Of a DNA stretch of 64,000 nucleotides, positions 22,101 through 34,487 are shown in pieces (the first letter of the stretch is position 1; each line of letters starts with the position of its first letter). The notes beneath the pieces were generated by a model. The model had not been told where the DNA came from, did not search any database, and saw only the letters and a list, made by a program, of their open reading frames with translations. The stretch covers positions 1 to 64,000 of the forward strand of contig JAEUWP010000470.1 in NCBI GenBank assembly GCA_018524725.1. Direction: 5' to 3'. The stretch is from Podaxis mareebaensis (lineage: Eukaryota > Basidiomycota > Agaricomycetes > Agaricales > Agaricaceae). Both the position numbers and the translations under genes were made by a program.

Positions 22101-24063
22101 CAAGCAGAGGCTCGCGTCGAGGATGCCCTCAAACGCGCAGACATGATGGAAGATGCGCATAAGCGTATCCTGCAGTCCCACAGCGATCTTCAGGAGAAAT
22201 ACAAAGCTCTGGAGTCAAAGCATCGCGAACAGGTGGATCGCTACGTGGCGCAGAATTCGTTGTTGGAACAAAAGGAGGCAGATGAGGTGACACTCAGAAC
22301 GCAGGTCGATGAACTGACGCGTACGCGGGATCAACACATTCGGGCCCTTGAGCAGGCGAGGGTGGCTCTACAGGCAGCGTCAACACGTGCAGAGGAGGTC
22401 GATACGCTATACCAGCGTGCTCGAGAGCAGATTAACACTCTCGAGAGTAATGTGGCGGAGATGAAGGGTGAAATTGAGTCGTTAACAGCTGAGGCCGAGG
22501 CCGCGCGTGCGAGGTTGACGGATGTCGAGACATCGTGGGCGAAGTCACGAGAAGAGGCTGATGCGCTCCGAGCGTTTACGACCGGAAGTCTTGGACAGTT
22601 GTTGGATACACATCGTGATTTGAAGACGGATGAGGATAGGATTGTGCGTGGGTACGATGCGAAGATGCAGGCTATGGAGGTCGAGGCACAGAATTTGAGG
22701 TTGCGGTTGAAGGAAGCGGATAACAAGGCTGATGAAGCGCATAGTCAGTTGGAAGAGGAGAGGAAACGTGTGCTAGAGCAGAAGTCGGAGCAGGTGTCTC
22801 TGAGGGCCCAGATTGTGAACCTCCGTGGACAGTTGTCTAACGCCTTGGCGGATGCTGGTAAGCTTCGTAAGAGCCTCTCGGAACGTGATGTGTCGGTGCA
22901 GGAGAAGGTCAAAGAAGCGACGGACGCAAGCATGAAACTTGCCATGCTCCGGAATTATCTCAGCGAGAATGGGATTAGTGTGGATGAGGATGAGATACGA
23001 TCGTCGTCGAGAGGGCACAATACGCCCTCACCTGCCGTTACTGATTTGGAGAATAAACTTGCGGAGAGGACGAGGTTGCATCAGAACGCGGAACGGGAGT
23101 TGGCGCAGGTGTTGAGGAGGACGAGGGATGCGGAGGCTCAGGTGAATGAGCTAACAAATGAGTTGGATCGGGTGCGGTCAAACTCAAGGACTGGGTCGGG
23201 GGACAGTGATGCAGACTTGCGTGTCCAAGAGGCGGAACGGAAGTTGGCTGAGGCGGAGCAGAACCACATAGCACAGATCCGACAGATGGAGGAGGACTAT
23301 CGCCTTGCTGTGCACTATGTCAAGTGAGCTCTTACATTTACATGCCCATTTGTCCGCGGTTTAACATTTCATCAGGGGCACCGAGAAGATGATGAGGAAG
23401 ATGCGTGAAGAGCTAACGAAGCAAAAAGCCGTTAATACGCAACTCACAGCCGATCTCGAAGCTGCCAGGAGCGGCAGACCAATGCGTAGCGTCAACGGTC
23501 GCACGACACCTTCTGAAGACGAACTTTCGCGACAGCTTATCGAGGCGCAACGACAGGCACAACGTCTACACTCCGAAAATAAGGAGCTCCGTGCCCGTAT
23601 TGAAGCCTTGGAAAAAGACACCGAACTGCTTCGTGATAAACTCGTTGCCTCGCAACACGAATCCGACGATCGTCTCAGCCAGATTGAGGAGCTTCAACAT
23701 GACGTTGAGAGACTCAAAGAGTCCCTCGTCATTGCTCGTGGCGGACACAGTGAAACCCTGCTGGAGAAACTCAACAACGACAACGCCAACCTACGGAGAG
23801 AAAACGAGCAGCTCTCGCGGAAGATCGAACTTCTACTCGATGTTGATCATCCCGACTTCGGCAATAGGCCTATATCCGGCATTTCTGGCCAACGGACGAG
23901 TACGTCGAGTTCCGAGAATGCATTGGCATATGAACACCTTTCAAGCGAGTTGGATGACTGGCAACGGCATCTGGCTTCAAGCTCGATGAACCGGCGGCGG
24001 CTGAGTGACTTGGACAACGACCCCACCATCACCATCTCAGACAGAACGTCTCCCCGATCATAA
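19108..24063 (+). CDS. Kelch-repeat and coiled-coil polarity protein, Tea1-like
   Basis: Predicted 1496 residues from nine exons: 19108-19268, 19361-19977, 20030-20200, 20257-20359, 20416-20627, 20682-20840, 20891-21777, 21831-23323, 23376-24063. Tea1/Kel1 proteins mark cell ends, delivered there by microtubules, and direct polarised growth. Order: Gln/Pro-rich segment (about 70-130); kelch propeller (about 167-475) with repeated GG motifs such as YIFGG, FVFGGQ, IFGGTDG, YVFGGRG and FVLGGE; a Ser/Pro-rich linker with several RxxSP sites; then a very long coiled coil (about 697-1430) rich in Glu/Lys/Arg heptads. The architecture and length fit the Tea1/Kel1 family. The linker sites suit a DYRK kinase like Pom1, which acts with Tea1 in fission yeast. 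Assignment as the functional Tea1 orthologue is inference. Confidence 0.9.
19438..19590 (+). repeat. Gln/Pro-coding low-complexity repeat
   Basis: Imperfect CAA/CCG/CAG-type trinucleotide tract inside the kelch gene, encoding alternating Pro and Gln (PQQPQQPQQ and similar). It is likely length-variable between strains. It lies before the kelch propeller and probably forms a flexible linker. Confidence 0.8.
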
Positions 24064-25575
24064 TAACTCCCCACATCCCTCACCCTCATTTCATTATGTT
24101 GCCTGTTGTCCTAGCCCATCGTTTGCTGATCTATGTATCTCTCATCTCTTGCATATACCCTTCGAGTATTCCATCCCTCAACCTCCGCTCTTGTCGACCC
24201 CAGTTTTTGGTATCAGTCACTCGCTTGGATTTTCTCTTGTTCCCCTAATATGCTCTTTTTGCTTCTTTTCTTTCTCTGTTCTGCCTGGTGTCACGATCGT
24301 CATTCCTCATCTTACACTCTCTTTATAAAAAAGACAGCTCATTCCGCTGTTGTTATTAGCTGTTCCTCGTATAATTATTATTACGACGCATTGTTTGCCG
24401 TTCCCTGAGTCCCCCAATAGTTTTTGCACGATAGGATCCGTGATCCTATCCCTTCTTCATTGCGAGTTCTTCTCGAGCCCAAGCCTCGAACGATCGGCGC
24501 AATGATGAGGTTTCGCCATTAGACATTTCTCTATATAGATCCTTTTACAAGGCCTGCAACGTATTTTGAGTAAAAGTTTCCTACGAAACAAGGTGAGCGA
24601 GGGATGTACCGGGGATTCATTTGTCAGGCTACCTAACACCAGCCCCATTCATTTCTAGTAACTTTGTTTAATCATGTAATAAGGGTTATAAACACCGTGT
24701 CTACTGTCCATCCATTCCAAAGATCCAACCTTGGCCCGACCAAGCACAATGCCCATAGCCGTTCTTAATACAGTGAGCACGGAAGGCTTGCGGTGTGAGC
24801 TCAGTACTGGTGGAATGGAGAGCAATGAATCGCGGTGGACGTTCCTACCGTAGCTGACAGCGTTGTCACACCCCGAAAAATTCTTCGGCATCACCCAACA
24901 CGACTTTAGGAAATTTTTTTCGGCGTCTTCAACTTTTTGAGAAATCTCGGCTTATACAAGTCCACTCGCCAGCTGACAGGGCTTAACGTCGGAGAGGAGG
25001 ATACACATAGTATAGAGGTGCCACAACGCCCGAGGGCGACGTTGTAGTGCTGGTGAACAGGAATCCGGAGTGCACCGAGGCGGATATCATTGAGATCGGG
25101 CGGGTTCTAGTCTTAACTACAATCCGAGGCAAAACTCGCGGGTAAAAAGTCTTGAATGGTTGTGTCTGCTTCGCCACCTCCCACAAGCTAACAGGTTACT
25201 TGCACCTCTTTGTTGACACAGGTACTAGGATGGTGGGCTTGGAGCATGTGACGGAAAACATCACATTCTGGGAGCCCTCTTCGTAACAGACCAGTACCAA
25301 ATTGAGCGGAAATGCTTGTCGGGCTAACAGGGGCACTGTTTTGGATGTGAGGAGCGCGGAACAAGGTGGTGGACAGCAACGCTTCGTGTGGAGAGGGTAT
25401 GGGTAATTATTACCGACAAGTATTCCCCTTCGCCAGCAAACCCTCGTACTTGCTTGGTTGGACTTCGGGATAACCAGAATGAAGCAGCTTCTGGTTTACG
25501 ACCATTAAATCAACATCAGAAGACGAAAAAGATACAATCGACAGCGCCATTATCCGATCTTCACTATAATTGTCA
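24064..25575. other. Intergenic, no supported gene
   Basis: 1.5 kb between the ends of two convergent genes (kelch + and RRP5 -). It probably holds their 3' UTRs. Several short minus-strand frames occur at 24655-25379, but none shows a domain and I could not chain them with good splice sites. Confidence 0.45.
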
Positions 25576-28500
25576 TTACTCATTACTTGCGGCCCTCTGA
25601 GTCCACTCGATAGCCTTTTGCTTGACTATATCCGCCCCTTCTTCGTCACCAATCCTCCGTTCTAGCTCGAGCCATTTCTTGAAAAACGATCTGTAATGTT
25701 TTGCCTTTAGTCTTTCTGATGAGTATGTATCGTTTGACAAGACCCACTTGGCTTTGTGACTTGTCATTTTGAGTGCAAGCACGCGGTCGAAGAGATTCCT
25801 GCAGAACAACGTAAGTAAACCAAGTGCTACAAGGAAGGAATAAAATACCTGATGCTTTGGATATTTTTCTGACCCGCCTCCATGTCAACATATATTGACC
25901 AGATGTCCCATCTCTTGGGATGCGAATCAACGATGCCTTCGAAGATTGTTTTTCCACGCTCGGGGTCGCCATGTTTGTACTCTAGCTGTGCAAACTTGGA
26001 GGCGGTCTTGATATCTATGATAAAGCTCAGTAAGCACTTTGAATTTGAGAGTCCAAGCGGGACTTACGCTTGCGTTTCTCCAAGCTTTGGAAGCTACGAG
26101 GGAGCAGTTTCCTGGCCTCCTCAAGGTTACCAGATTTAAGGTAGAACTCAGCGAATAATGTCCAAACTTTAGAACTGGGACCAAACTTCTTGCACGTCTT
26201 TTGATATTGTTCGACAGCCTTGTCGTGTTTTCCTGATTGCTCGAGGATCGATGCAAGACGTAGATGAACGGTCTTGGAATCATTAGCACGAGCTGCTTCT
26301 TTGAATACGGCATCCAGGGATTCGTCCATGCCATAGACATTTTCGAGATTGAGCAACGCGATCCAGATGTTTAAACGTTCCTGTTCTTCGCGGAAGTTGA
26401 TCGTCTTAATGGCTCTCCTGCCGATCTCACGCGCCTTGTCGATCTCGGAAAGTTGGACTTGGAAGGACATGTATTGGATCCAGACGTAAGATGAGTTGGG
26501 GGAGCCTAGAAGCACACGCTCGAAGTCGGCGTTAGATTCGGGTGTCTTGGTATGAAGTTCTGCTGTCAAATCCTGTTCGATCTCCTTGCGTTTCTTTTTC
26601 TTTTTCTTGTGGGACTGCTCTTCGCCGTCGTTTTCGCCTTCGCTCTCGGACGAATCTTCCTCTACTTCCTCCGCCTCTTGAGGTTCATCAATGCCATGCC
26701 ATTTGAATCCACCACTCAGGGATAGAACAGGTGCAGGTGCAGTTGATACACCGGTTGTTTCCTGAGCTTTTTCATGGGGTCGGAACAGTTGAGTTGCGGC
26801 AGCTTCATCAACTTGCATGGCCTCGTCAGCGTCATCTTCATCTTCATCAGATCCTTCTCCCGCTGATTGCATCTCTGCGTCGCTATCTTCGTGTTCCTCG
26901 ACCTCATCGTCATCCATCATGTCCCCGTCGACGATACCGAGGGGGCTTGATGCCCTATCGTCAGCATCGGCGTTAGACTCATTTTCGTCTTCTACTTCCA
27001 ATTCTTCTTGTGTGAAATGTGAAGGCTTCAGGCTAAGCGAGATACGTTTCTTGTCGACACCAATAACGACTGCCTTGACACGATCACCTTCACGGAAGTT
27101 TTGGAGAGCTACGCTGACGTCGGCGTCCTTGTTGTCCGAAAGCTTTGGGAATTGGTCAGTGCTAAATCATGACTTTGGGAGTCTTAGACGTACTTCAGAT
27201 TTATGACACAAGCCACTGAGCTTGGTACCTTCAATCTGGACGAAAAGCCCGTATTCTTCGATCCTCTTGACGATACCATCGACTTTCTCGCCTTCGCGGA
27301 GGTCAGAGGGCGAGCGTTTGGCCTGAGCTTCGCGCTGACGGGCAGATAGGTCTCCAGAGCGGAATGTTAGTTCAACCTTCTTGTTATCTACGTCCACACT
27401 AGAAGATAAATTTCAGTTGCTAACACAAGATAAAAATGCGATAAGCACCAACCTGAGAACGCGGCCTTTGACTAATTGGTTGACTTGGAACCGGGGCTTC
27501 CAATCCTTGACGAACTGGAACAATGTTAGCTAGCCAAACAGTGGTAGGATCGGCGACTCACTTCGTCAAAGAGCTCACGAATTTGTACTCGAGCATCAAT
27601 ATTTCGTCCCACAGTGACGAATAATCCATGTTCAGCCACGCTCTTGATAAAGCCTCTGGCAGTGTCTCCGACGGCCAAGTCCGAAATGTCATTAACTTCT
27701 CTGTCCACGATTTGGGTTATCTGGTCTGGGTGAAGCCTCGACCGCCTCGTCGAGAGCGTCACCTGTCTCTTCTCCTTATCCACACCAACAACAACTGCCT
27801 TGACCAAGGTATCAACAGCAAGATAAGGATTACAGGTGTCAAAGTTGTCAGAGACATCCGTCGGGTGAATGATACCACCAACATGCGAAGTGACCTTCAC
27901 GAGCGTTCCGTGTCGAGTATGCCGGGTTACACGTCCACCGACAATTTGACCAACGTTGACTGTATCGATCGACAACGAATTCTTTGGAGTGGCCTTGCTT
28001 TTCGGTGCATTGGCCACAAGCACGAAGCCTTTCTCTGGATTCCTAGTGACGACCACGAGTTCTGACAGCGTCTCGCCAACCTTGAGCTCGTTCTTTAATT
28101 GGGGTAGACCGATGCTTCGATGGTTGGCCAAGTTCTTGAGAGAAAGCAAGGCTCGGACACGGCTGGGTTGTAGAAGAAGAACGGCATTGTCCTTATGGAT
28201 TTCGGTGATAGCTCCTTCGACAATGTTGCCAATTTCGACCTCACTGATGTCAGTGACGGCGGAGTCGAAGTTGGGGGCGGCTTGACGAATGCTGGCGACG
28301 ATACGTCCTTGGTCTGGTTCGACGGTAGTGATGCGGACTTTGACGACCTTACCAACCGGGAAAGTATCTGCGAGGTTTCTGACAGGGGTTTCGCTAGAGC
28401 GGGGGATGTTAGAAGCTGGTTCAAGCATAGTGACAACAGTTCAATACCTGACTTCCTTCAGAGGGACAACGGCCTTCAGGTTGTTATAGAACTCCACGAG

Positions 28501-30666
28501 AAGATGCTTCTCGTGTAATTTGAATATTACAGCATGTGCCACAGTCCCCGCTTTGATGTCCTCAATCCTTGAAAGGATGGGCAATTGAGAGTCAAGGAGT
28601 GTCTTCTTTGCAGTTAAAGATATGCGTTTCCTTTCAGGATCAACCACGAGGACCTTTTAACTTCATCAGTGCCATGAGTCAGGACTGACCGGGAACAGGT
28701 TACTCACCCGACACTTGATACTGGCCCCGACTTTGAAGCGTTTCGCAGGATGTTTGAGCATGATATCGGCATAATGGTTTGGCCATACGACGCCATCAAT
28801 GTTCCCGGATAGTGTTACGAACAGTGCCGAGTCGGTGAGCTTCTTAATCGTGCCTCTTACAACCTCTCCAACCTCTACGTCTGTAACTTGAATATACTTT
28901 TGCTCTAAGATGGACGGTTTGAGAGACAATTGCAGAAGACCATCGAAGGCGAAGTAACCAGTGACACGAGCACGATGAATCGTCCCAGCTTTCCAAGGTC
29001 CTGTGGAACTAAGAGATGGTACGTGGTCATCAGAGAGATGGGAGATCTGCAAGTCCGAATGAGCACATCAACCCCGAACACTTTTGTAGGACGCACATGA
29101 ACAAATCCTTCTTGATTCTCTCCTACATCAACGATGAGACCCCTCTCCTTCTCCACCCGAAGCACTTTGACGGCGTGAAGGATGGTGCCAATAGGATAGG
29201 CTTCCTGGAGTTGAGTTGCGTCCTCTCCAGACGAAACCAGGCGCGGTCGTAGATGCATGACATGATCCGACAAAGCGAGTCCAAATTTCGGTGGCGAAGT
29301 TGAATAGTTATAGAGAATACGTGCTTTGATTTTTTTGCCGACTTTGAACGGCTTTTCTGGGTTTTTAGGAAGGTGGAACAGGTCGATTGTACCATCAAAG
29401 AATCCGAGAACTTGGAGGTTGACACCATCAGGATTCACAGAGGTCACCAGACATTGTACAAAGGTACCAGGGAGCACAGAGTTGACGGAAGAAATTTCGG
29501 AGAGCTGATGCAAACATAAGAACTGAACAAGAAGCCTGGAAATGGACTCACGAATGATGTCGCCAGTTTCGCCTCATCCATGCTGACGCTGCAGATACGC
29601 CCATTGCCCGAAATCTTGGTAACAGTGACATCAATCACCTGGCCAATATGAAGCTTCGAGGTCCGTTTGCCCGTGTCTTCGAATGGGAGGAAACCGGAAA
29701 CGTCTGGTACACCTAAATCAACATTATAACCATGGTCTTCGATGCTTTTCACGGCAGCAGATATTGTCTACGACATAGGTTGAGCGAAAAACAAACAAAA
29801 GAGCCTTATTCACTCACGAAACCACTCTTCAAATCGGTTTTTTGTACACCTGTGTTGACCTTCTCAGGGACAAGACTGAGTTCCACGCGTTTACTCGCTT
29901 TGGCGAGGTCATCTCTCAACTTCCCGACACCGCTCATTTCACTGACACCGGCTGCGTGCACATTTGTAACAACACTTCGCACATATTGACCGACATGGAA
30001 CAATTCGAAGAGATCAGGAACCCGAGCATTTTCCCCTTCTTCGTCAGAGTCGTCCTCGTTTATGTCATCAGCTTGGGTATCGAAGCGTTCCAAAATGTTT
30101 GTGAATTGGGCAGATATCTGGGTGATGGGAATATGGCCGTAAAGTTGATTTGGTAGAGAGACGATCAAGCCAAGTGGTATGATGGATACAATTTGGCCAA
30201 GGATCTTCATTCCAATAAACATCCGCTAAGTTCGTCGTGAGTACGATTATATTAAACCCAATGTCAAAAACGTACCTTGTAGTTCAGATGTTCAATCCGC
30301 ACTAGCTCTCCCTTTTCTCCAGACTTTCCGCGGTCCTGTTTGCTGCCCTTTTTCGCCTTCTTCTTTCCTTTCTCTTCTTGAGCTTCCTGAGCGAGACTCT
30401 CAATGCCTAGCTTAATAGACAAGTACAAGGGCTCATACCTTGAAAAGAGCCTCATCTGCCTCCTTTGCCGCCTCGGCTCGGATGGCCTTGACCTCCAACG
30501 GTGTAAAAGATGTACCTCCGCCCCGAGGGAAGTCTACTTCCTCTGTCGCAAGAGTGCTAGGCTTTTCAACCTTCGGTTCCCTCGTTCTGGGTTTTTCAGA
30601 GGTTTTGGTCTTCTTGGACTTCCGAGATGAGGAAGCATCGTCTAGATGGCGCTTTGTTGCAGCCAT
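25576..30666 (-). CDS. RRP5: rRNA biogenesis protein RRP5 (PDCD11)
   Basis: Large multi-exon gene. Rrp5 is a nucleolar RNA-binding scaffold needed for both 18S and 5.8S/25S pre-rRNA processing. The N-terminus is Lys-rich and nucleolar-like (start at 30666, MAATKRHLDDASS). Then comes a long tandem array of S1 OB-fold repeats; I can pick out at least eight, for example KGRVLSVDVDNKK, VDGIVKRIEEYGLFVQIEG and RGFIKSVAEHGLFVTVGR. An acidic Asp/Glu/Ser linker lies at 26600-27000. The C-terminus has HAT/TPR-type helical repeats (25576-26560), with NIWIALLNLEN, KVWTLFAEFYLK and RWDIWSIYVDME. It ends in RNLFDRVLALKM and a KKWLELE helix, as in known Rrp5. S1 array plus HAT tail is diagnostic. It shares a 215-bp divergent promoter with SF3A2. 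Confidence 0.96.
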
Positions 30667-30881
30667 GTTGAATACCGCTCCTCCAAGATCAAGGAACGAG
30701 AGAAAAGAGACCTCCGACGAGGATGAGAGAAAGGGCTTTTGGAATCTGGATTTTTTGTTGTGCTGATGATCGAACAGCTGGATCTCAGATGCACCGGCTT
30801 ACATCAGCATGGTCGTATTTGTCACAGGGAACCCTCAGGCTTTCACCAACACATTCTTCTCTCCGATACTTTCAACTTGCA
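30667..30881. promoter_or_regulatory. Divergent RRP5/SF3A2 promoter
   Basis: 215 bp between the RRP5 ATG (minus) and the SF3A2 ATG (plus). It should serve both RNA-processing genes. I see no TATA box or other clear element, which is common for housekeeping promoters. Confidence 0.5.
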
Positions 30882-31755
30882 ATGGGTACGTCTCTACAAA
30901 TATTGGTCTTTTCAATGTATTGCATACTGACACAAACTCTCTTTAGATTACCAGGTATGCATAGAACTCCTTACTTGAGCAGGGGCATCTTCTGACTTTA
31001 TACAGAATCGTGTCGGTTCAAAATTTGGCGGTGGTGGTGTTGCAGGGGCTTCAGAGTCCAACGTCGATAGGCGGGAACGTCTAAGAAAGCTTGCGTTGGA
31101 GACCATTGACCTGGCAAAGGTACGTCCGCCGAGCTTGTACTCCCCCAGCTTTTTTCTTATATGCCCTCAGGATCCCTACATCCTGCGCAATCACCTTGGC
31201 TCTCTTGAATGTCGTCTATGTTTGACGCTGCACACCAACGAAGGATCTTACCTCGCCCATACACAAGGGAAGAAACATCAGACAAACCTTGCACGGCGCG
31301 CCGCTCGTGATGCAAAGGAGACGCAACTTATGATTGCCCCTGCTCAAAACAATGTGCAACGCAAGGTCTTCCTGAAGATCGGCCGACCAGGATACCGTGT
31401 CACGAAAGTCAGAGACAGGGATACTGGAAAGGAAGGAATGATGGTCCAAGTACACCTCCCGCAAATCAAGCCCGGAGTCTTGCCTCGGAGACGCTTCATG
31501 AGTGCTTGGGAACAGAAGCGAGAGCCACCTAATAAGGCTTACCAATACCTCATCGTACGTGTAACAGATATTTCTTGTTACCTTCATGCTCACAGCCCTC
31601 AGGTTGCAGCTGAACCTTACGAAACCATTGCTTTCCGCATCCCGGCTCGCGAGATTGAAGACGAGACTGATGATGCGGGCTACTGGAACTGGTCGCACTG
31701 GGACCCTGACACCAAGCAATACAGTTTCCAGTTCATGTTCCGGCTACAATACTGA
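30882..31755 (+). CDS. SF3A2: Splicing factor 3A subunit 2 (SF3A2/Prp11)
   Basis: Predicted 220 residues from exons 30882-30885, 30947-30954 (8 nt), 31006-31119, 31171-31554 and 31603-31755. SF3a joins the U2 snRNP and is required for pre-spliceosome assembly. The start MDYQNRVGSKFGGGG matches the conserved N-terminus of the family. It appears only when the 4-nt and 8-nt coding exons are joined. The matrin-type zinc finger is C-x2-C with H-x5-H (ECRLCLTLH ... GSYLAHTQGKKHQTN). The family blocks KIGRPGY, RRRFMSAWEQ and AAEPYETIAFRIP follow. The length fits fungal Prp11-type proteins, without the long proline tail of animals. Confidence 0.96.
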
Positions 31756-32129
31756 GCATATGTATTTCTACTTGTACTGTATATCTGCTTTGACTATAAT
31801 GCCCGTTTAGATCTGACCGGTGTAACATCTGAGCTACAAACTTGAACTGGGACTCGTGCATTGTGTCCCCTGTCAGCCCTGGATTTCGCCAGCGCGGATA
31901 GTAAAACGTAACACCTCAAGGGCGGTAATAGCGCCATGTATTTTCTGGTAATAAGCTTCGCCTCATTGACTGGCCTGAGTCTTCAAGGGTCCTCAGCACA
32001 GCACTGCATGTGGGCGTAAAATGTCATTTACTCTCGGGGCTTGGGACTGATTATGCTGTATACACGAAATATGGGTTCCTGTCCACCAAAAAGATGAGCA
32101 TGCTAGACTACACTCATAACCATGAAGAC
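31756..32129. other. Short convergent intergenic region
   Basis: 374 bp between the SF3A2 and transporter stop codons, which face each other. Presumably 3' UTRs; nothing else seen. Confidence 0.5.
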
Positions 32130-34487
32130 TCACTCTTCGTCCGTTAAGTCAGCAAAAGCATGTTTATTCCTCTCTCTTTGGATATCTTCATCTGTCCATC
32201 CACGTTGCCTCTTAATCTCCTCGATAGCCTTCCGTTTCTTCTTATTCAACCGCAAATTAACCCAACGTAGGAGGAAGGAGATCCCCAGTTGCACCGAAAG
32301 GAGTATCATAATGGCGATCTTCCCGGGTATGTACTCAGGTGCGTCCTTTGGCTGGAATATCTCAGAGCCAACGATATTCCCTACACTGAAAGAGATAAGA
32401 GTCATGGCGTTAATCGTGCTCTTCTTTGTGTGGCCACTGGTATTGCTGGCGTTGTAGGCGTAAACGGTGGACAAAGCACTGCCAAATGTACCGCTGAGAT
32501 AAATAGCTGGCACAGATCCATGAGCCTACGGGAGGAACGAGGAAAGAGGCACCAACCAAAGAGTAGCACTCCTTTTTGACCGGTATGATTGAAGCCGATA
32601 AGTAGAGCTACAAAATGCATTATTCCCGCGATTCATGCCCTGTATATGAAACATACCTGCACTGAGGATCGTTGGCACAAGAGCGAAGACGATAGGCACC
32701 ATTCGTTCATTCTGTCGTTCCGTCGTTAGATGAGAGGACACAGACATAAGTCCATTTCATACCTTTCTATCTGAATACCAGCCGCAGAAAAGCGTCATTG
32801 CTGCCGCCACTGCTCCTCCTGGCGTCGACAGAATTAAGGTCTGCTTGGTTCTACGGAGTGTTCCTTATTTAAGGGCTCCTCGCAAATGCTGTAGTTGCAC
32901 ATACGTATATCCAAAGCTCTTGATGATCAGATTACTAACTGCCAACGAGACTCGTTAGCTCGGCCGTTTTAGATCATTTTGTCGACACGTACAGTTGCTG
33001 ATGCCGCCATTAGGAACGCTCGCTATAATCGCGCATGAATTAAAATGCAGCCTAATATAACCCGAAAAACTTACTGAGCAGGGTTGTGATGACGATGAGC
33101 CAGGTTCGGACATCTAATAATGCTTCCTTTACTTGTCCCTTTTTCAGGATCTTGTTCTCGGTGCCACCCTGGTCATCACGAACTCGTTCCAGGGCGGCAA
33201 TACGCTCTTCTTGTGTGAGGAAATGTGCATGGACTGGGGAGTCGGGGAGCCAGATAAGCACGCAGATTCCCACGACGATGGCTAAGCCACCCAGCAAGAT
33301 GTAGACAATCTTCCATGAGGCAAGTCTACTGCCGTCGTAAAATGATACACCCTGATTAAAGATGGAATGAGAATGTCTTTCTGCTTTGGACGGACCAGCT
33401 CACGTAGGCAACAAAGCCTCCAAAGATCATCGTAATGCCATTCTGTATGTATCGTGAGACAATAGATTTGAAACTGCCAATTTGTCACTCGCCATGACAT
33501 AGAACCAGGAAATCCGCCTGGCCTGTTCATTCTTCTTGTAGAACATGGAGATAATCAGGATAAGAATCGGGGCGACACATGATTCACACATTCCTGGCGC
33601 GGGTCATTAGCTATTTCTTCCACCGTCGCTGGGGTTGGATTCGTACCCAACAAAAAGCGCAAAACGAAGAACGCGCCAAAGGACCCTGCAACGGAGTGAA
33701 GCATGAGAATTGCTCCCCATAATACGATGTTGGCTCCTATTCAGCTACCTCGGTCAGGCATGCGGCCCTAGAAGTTGAGGCAAGAGAACACAAACCGAGG
33801 TACTTGGCAACTCTTAGCTTCTGTGATATATAGGTCGTTGGGAATTCCCAGAAGAGGAACCCTTTAGAGGGAGGTCATTACTGAGCTTGTACACCCCGTA
33901 AGGGGGCACCCACCGAGGTAAAATGCCATTGAAACGAGGTTATAGTGCTTGTTTGTCATGTGTGAGTTTCAAGTTCCAATAAATTCCGTTTGACAGACCT
34001 GGCCGGTTATCGGAAAACCCATTACGCTGGAGCTCAATCAGCACTAGGTTATTGGCCACAAGAGAGAGCGTCACTACCTGGCATAATTCAACGAAGTTTT
34101 GTCCCTACGGATACAAATGAAACTCAGCGACGCCACAGACAACAAAAAGCTTACAGGAACTGCGTGAAATAGACGGAAGCACAGATAGGCGGTATTAACA
34201 TGTCCTACGAGAATGCATTGAGTGGTCTGAACTGCAGCTGTTGGGAAATGTCGCACCAGCTTTCTCCTCAGCTTCAAGTTATACTCTTCGCTGAATTTGA
34301 CGGCTTTCTCTGCGTCAATAAGCCTCAAAGCCTCATCTCCATTCCGGAAATTCACTGAGCCATCGCTGGAGGTCTCAGTATTCTCAATCTTTTCGTCGAT
34401 CTTTTCGTCGATACTCTTCTGGTCCAAAGACGTCGTCATTTCCCTTCTCCCGGTAATTGATGTCTCGTCCCCGCTCTGGGTAATCAT
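32130..34487 (-). CDS. MFS transporter, allantoate permease (Dal5/ACS) family
   Basis: Plasma-membrane or vacuolar 12-TM symporter of the anion:cation symporter family, which imports allantoate, ureidosuccinate, nicotinate or similar organic anions. The start at 34487 gives a hydrophilic N-terminus rich in Ser/Asp/Glu. Many short introns split the TM segments. Diagnostic blocks are ESCVAPILILIISMFY followed by KKNEQARRISWFYVM (about 33490-33590), the central loop LPDSPVHAHFLTQEERIAA (33052-33297), and the C-terminal part with VGNIVGSEIFQPKDAPEY (32130-32513). The cytosolic tail is Lys/Arg/Asp-rich. Substrate cannot be told from sequence. No metabolic partner gene is next to it. Confidence 0.92.
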
